From: Sphingomonas adhaesiva | Lineage (GTDB): Bacteria; Pseudomonadota; Alphaproteobacteria; Sphingomonadales; Sphingomonadaceae | Direction of reading: 5' to 3' | NCBI RefSeq assembly: GCF_002374855.1 | Contig: NZ_NWVC01000002.1 | Span: forward strand, 62,001 to 126,000 | DNA length: 64,000 nt | In this document: positions 61,528 through 64,000 of the stretch, in pieces | Position numbering within the stretch: the stretch's first letter is position 1 | Layout of the letters: every line of letters starts with the position of its first letter | The notes under the pieces: generated by a model | Databases searched by the model: none | Seen by the model: the letters and a program-made list of their open reading frames with translations, nothing else | What the model was told of the DNA's origin: nothing | Position numbers and translations under genes: made by a program

Positions 61528-62691
61528 TCAGAACCCCTCGGGCAGGTCGATCGCCCCCACGACCTCGCGATAGCGCGCGACGGCGTAGCGATCGGTCATC
61601 CCCGCAATGAAATCCGCGATGTGCCGGCTGATGCCCGGCTCCCCCTCCGGCAGTCGCGCGCGCCATTCCTCCGGCAGCAGCGCCGGATCGCCACGGTAGG
61701 CGGCGAACAGCCCCGCAACGACATGATGCGCCGCGTCCGCCGCCTCCAGCTGGCGCGGGTGGTGGTACAGATTGGCGTACATGAACCGCTTCAGCTCGCG
61801 CTCCGCCGCGGTCATCGCCGGGGAAAAGGCGATCAGCGGGCGGCCGGCGGCGCGCACCTCCTCCACGCTTCCCACCCCCGCCGCCGCGATGCGGCGCTGC
61901 GATTCGGCGATCAGGTCGTTGACCATCGCGCCGATCTGGCTGCGGATCAGCTCCCCCGCCAATCGCTCGCGCGGCAGGTCCGGGAAGGTCGCGTCGAGCC
62001 GAGCCCAGCCCTCCGCGACCAGCGGCACCGCCTCGATCTGCTCCAGCGTCAGCAGCCCGGCGCGCAGGCCGTCGTCGATGTCGTGATTGTCATAGGCGAT
62101 ATCGTCGGCCAGCGCGGCGACCTGCGCCTCCAGCGAGGCATGGCTGGTCAGCTCCAGCGCCGCCCGCGCATCGGCCTCCGCCAGCGCCCAGCTCGGCGCG
62201 TAGATCGGGCCGTTGTGCTTCGCCAGCCCCTCCAGCGTCTCCCACGTCAGGTTCAGCCCGCGCCAGCGCGGATAGGGCCGCTCGATCCGCATCAGCGTGC
62301 GCAGCGTATGGCCGTTGTGGTCGAACCCGCCCGCCGCCAGCATCGCCTTCTGCAGCGCATTCTCCCCCGCATGGCCGAACGGCGGGTGGCCGATGTCATG
62401 CGCCAGGCATAGCGCCTCGGTCAGATCCTCGTTCAGCCCCAGCGTGCGCGCGATCGTGCGGCCGATCTGCGCCACTTCCAAGCTGTGGGTCAGCCGGACG
62501 CGGAAATGGTCGCCGTCGGGGGCCAGGAACACCTGCGTCTTGTGGCGCAGCCGGCGGAAGCTGATCGAATGGATGATGCGGTCGCGGTCGCGCTGGAATG
62601 CGTCGCGCGGACCGCGATCGCCCGCTTCCTCCGCATGGCAGCGCCCGCGGCTGCGCGCGGGATGGGACGCCCAGGGGGCAAGATCGGCCAT
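61528..62691 (-). CDS. dgt: Deoxyguanosinetriphosphate triphosphohydrolase-like protein
   Basis: A 387-residue HD-domain phosphohydrolase that removes triphosphate from dNTPs. Motifs are [27 protein letters not shown], the H...HD metal site [14 protein letters not shown] / [15 protein letters not shown] and the distal [16 protein letters not shown]. Length corresponds to the short, type-2 dGTPase-like group. It is transcribed downstream of the SPOR gene that continues past the window edge (four bases apart). Confidence 0.94.
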   Translation of the reverse strand: MADLAPWASHPARSRGRCHAEEAGDRGPRDAFQRDRDRIIHSISFRRLRHKTQVFLAPDGDHFRVRLTHSLEVAQIGRTIARTLGLNEDLTEALCLAHDIGHPPFGHAGENALQKAMLAAGGFDHNGHTLRTLMRIERPYPRWRGLNLTWETLEGLAKHNGPIYAPSWALAEADARAALELTSHASLEAQVAALADDIAYDNHDIDDGLRAGLLTLEQIEAVPLVAEGWARLDATFPDLPRERLAGELIRSQIGAMVNDLIAESQRRIAAAGVGSVEEVRAAGRPLIAFSPAMTAAERELKRFMYANLYHHPRQLEAADAAHHVVAGLFAAYRGDPALLPEEWRARLPEGEPGISRHIADFIAGMTDRYAVARYREVVGAIDLPEGF

Positions 62692-62695
62692 GATG

Positions 62696-64000
62696 CTATT
62701 TCGCGTCCAGCCGCGTCATCTTCTGCCCGGGCGCGCTGGTGAAGCTGAACGCCGACACGCCCTGCCTGGCCAGTGTGTTGACGAAGGCGCGGGCCTCCGC
62801 CTCGGTCTTGAACGGGCCGGTGACGACGCGGTTGGTGGCGCGCAGCGGCGTGGCATAGCCGCGTCGCCCCGCCAGCGCCGGGGCCTTGGCCTGCACCGCC
62901 TTCCATGCCTTGGGCAGGTCGCCCTCGTTCGCGCCGCCGGCCACCTGTACCCAGATGCGCTCCGGCTCGGCACGCGCGGCCTTCTTCTCCGCGGCCAGTT
63001 TCTCGGCCGCATCCTTCTTGGCGGCCAGTTCCTTGGCCTTTTTTTCCGCGGCGGCCTTCGCGGCGGCGGCGGCACGGTCGGCCTGCCGCTTGGCGAGCAG
63101 GCGTTCGCGCTTCTCCTCGTCCGCTGCGGCATTGCGCTCGGCGACGCGCGCGGCCTCCTCCAGCGACGCGGCGGAACCGGGCGCGGGCGGCGGCGCCACC
63201 ACCGGGACCGCGCCCGGCATCGGCGGCACGTCGAGTTCGGACGCCGGGATGGTGATGCCCGCGACGATCCGCGCCAGGATCGAATCCTCGCCGCGCCCGA
63301 TCGCGGTCGGCCGCGTCGGGGCGGTGCTGGCGACCGGGGCCGGCGCGGGCGCCGGCGTCGGCGCTGCCGCGACCGGAGTCGAGAAGCCCGGCGTCGCAGT
63401 CGCCGCCGCCATCGCGGCATTGGCCGCCTGCTCGGGACGCGGCGCGATCGCCGGCGACGGCATCGCCATGCCCGGGGTGGCTGACGCAGTCGACGTCGGC
63501 ACAGCCGCGGCGGGGGCCGTCGCGGTCGCGGTCTGTACCGCGCTGGTCGCGGGCACGGTGCTTGCCGGTGCGGTAGAGGTGAAGCCCGTCGTACCCGCCG
63601 CGACCCGCGTGGCGGCGATGGTCGATCCGGCCGGCGGAATCGCGGTGGGCGCGCGCTGCGCCCCCGCGATCGACGCGACCTGCGTCGCGGGTGCGGGCGA
63701 CGTGCTGGTCGTCGGAGCGGGCGTCCGCTGTGCCGACGCCGGGGCAGCAGGCGTTAGGGAGGCTGTCTCCGCGGGACGGGCGGCATAAGTGACCGGTGGC
63801 GCAGACGCGGGTGCCGCGGTGCCGCGCGGCGACTGGCGCGCCGCCAGTTGTGCCGCGCGCTGCTGCTGCCGCTGTTCGGCGCGCGACAGCGGGCGTGCCG
63901 CCGGCGCCGCCACCGCCACCGCCGCGACCTGCTGGCGCGGCGCGGTCGGGTCGATCCCCAGCGGCGGCAGCGTCGGGGTCAGGCGAGCGTCGGCCAGTCG
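62696..64000 (-). CDS. SPOR-domain protein, C-terminal part (start outside window)
   Basis: The frame is open to the right edge of the window, so the N-terminus is missing; the GTG at 63919 is only an internal codon. The visible 434 codons comprise a long alanine/proline/threonine-rich low-complexity region, a coiled-coil-like lysine/alanine-rich helix ([46 protein letters not shown]) and a C-terminal SPOR domain ([26 protein letters not shown] ... [32 protein letters not shown]). It should be an exported peptidoglycan-binding protein. It ends four bases before the dgt start, consistent with an operon. Confidence 0.85.
   Translation of the reverse strand, partial: RLADARLTPTLPPLGIDPTAPRQQVAAVAVAAPAARPLSRAEQRQQQRAAQLAARQSPRGTAAPASAPPVTYAARPAETASLTPAAPASAQRTPAPTTSTSPAPATQVASIAGAQRAPTAIPPAGSTIAATRVAAGTTGFTSTAPASTVPATSAVQTATATAPAAAVPTSTASATPGMAMPSPAIAPRPEQAANAAMAAATATPGFSTPVAAAPTPAPAPAPVASTAPTRPTAIGRGEDSILARIVAGITIPASELDVPPMPGAVPVVAPPPAPGSAASLEEAARVAERNAAADEEKRERLLAKRQADRAAAAAKAAAEKKAKELAAKKDAAEKLAAEKKAARAEPERIWVQVAGGANEGDLPKAWKAVQAKAPALAGRRGYATPLRATNRVVTGPFKTEAEARAFVNTLARQGVSAFSFTSAPGQKMTRLDAK

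Overview
The window is a GC-rich (roughly 70%), densely packed bacterial chromosome segment. Its gene families point to an alphaproteobacterium of the Sphingomonas type: an UrcA-family secreted protein, a DUF1800/DUF1501 pair, a large TonB-dependent receptor beside tryptophan-halogenase-like flavoproteins, many GTG/TTG starts, and 4-base ATGA overlaps between co-transcribed genes. No transposase, integrase, phage gene or CRISPR array is visible.

Layout. (1) 2-8609: an operon encoding an ABC importer (permease cut by the window edge), a NikR-like regulator, two DUF1989 proteins, a biotin-dependent urea/guanidine-type carboxylase and allophanate hydrolase. By family knowledge this set more likely degrades guanidine than urea. 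A secreted beta-propeller follows at 8624-9559. (2) 9560-9986: a non-coding stretch with a repeat present in three copies and a terminator-like hairpin. (3) 9987-18373: small secreted proteins, a TPR-sulfotransferase, two related membrane di-iron hydroxylases (sterol-desaturase family), a LysR regulator divergent from an isopenicillin-N-synthase-like oxygenase, and a coupled unknown protein. (4) 18405-23116: phenylalanine hydroxylase, an ABC exporter and a DUF4153 membrane protein. (5) 23339-33899: a chemotaxis cluster with two chemoreceptors (one globin-coupled), STAS, CheA, CheR, CheB, CheD, CheY, CheW, a degenerate second CheB, and a 102-residue helical protein with a CheZ-like D-x3-Q motif. 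(6) 33906-35948: modABC for molybdate uptake, followed by lepA, a CsgG-like secreted protein, and pnuC with a NadR-type kinase for nicotinamide riboside salvage.

(7) 40123-53565: a beta-glucan utilisation locus. It holds a LacI regulator, GH9 glucanase, TonB receptor, three halogenase-like flavoproteins (one degenerate), GH16 and GH1 enzymes. A 20-bp perfect palindrome of LacI type lies between the divergent receptor and flavoprotein operons, and a weaker copy lies ahead of the GH1 gene, suggesting one regulon. (8) 53724-64000: tRNA-Pro(CGG), nagZ, an outer-membrane protein of MipA/OmpV type, a SPOR protein, argS, the DUF1501/DUF1800 pair, a small secreted protein, a dGTPase-like HD protein and a second SPOR protein that runs off the window.

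The most interesting points are the metal-site-less NikR homologue with a candidate operator in the guanidine-type operon, the possible minimal CheZ and degenerate CheB in the chemotaxis cluster, and the LacI-operator-linked beta-glucan locus with a decayed halogenase-like gene in the middle of its flavoprotein operon.
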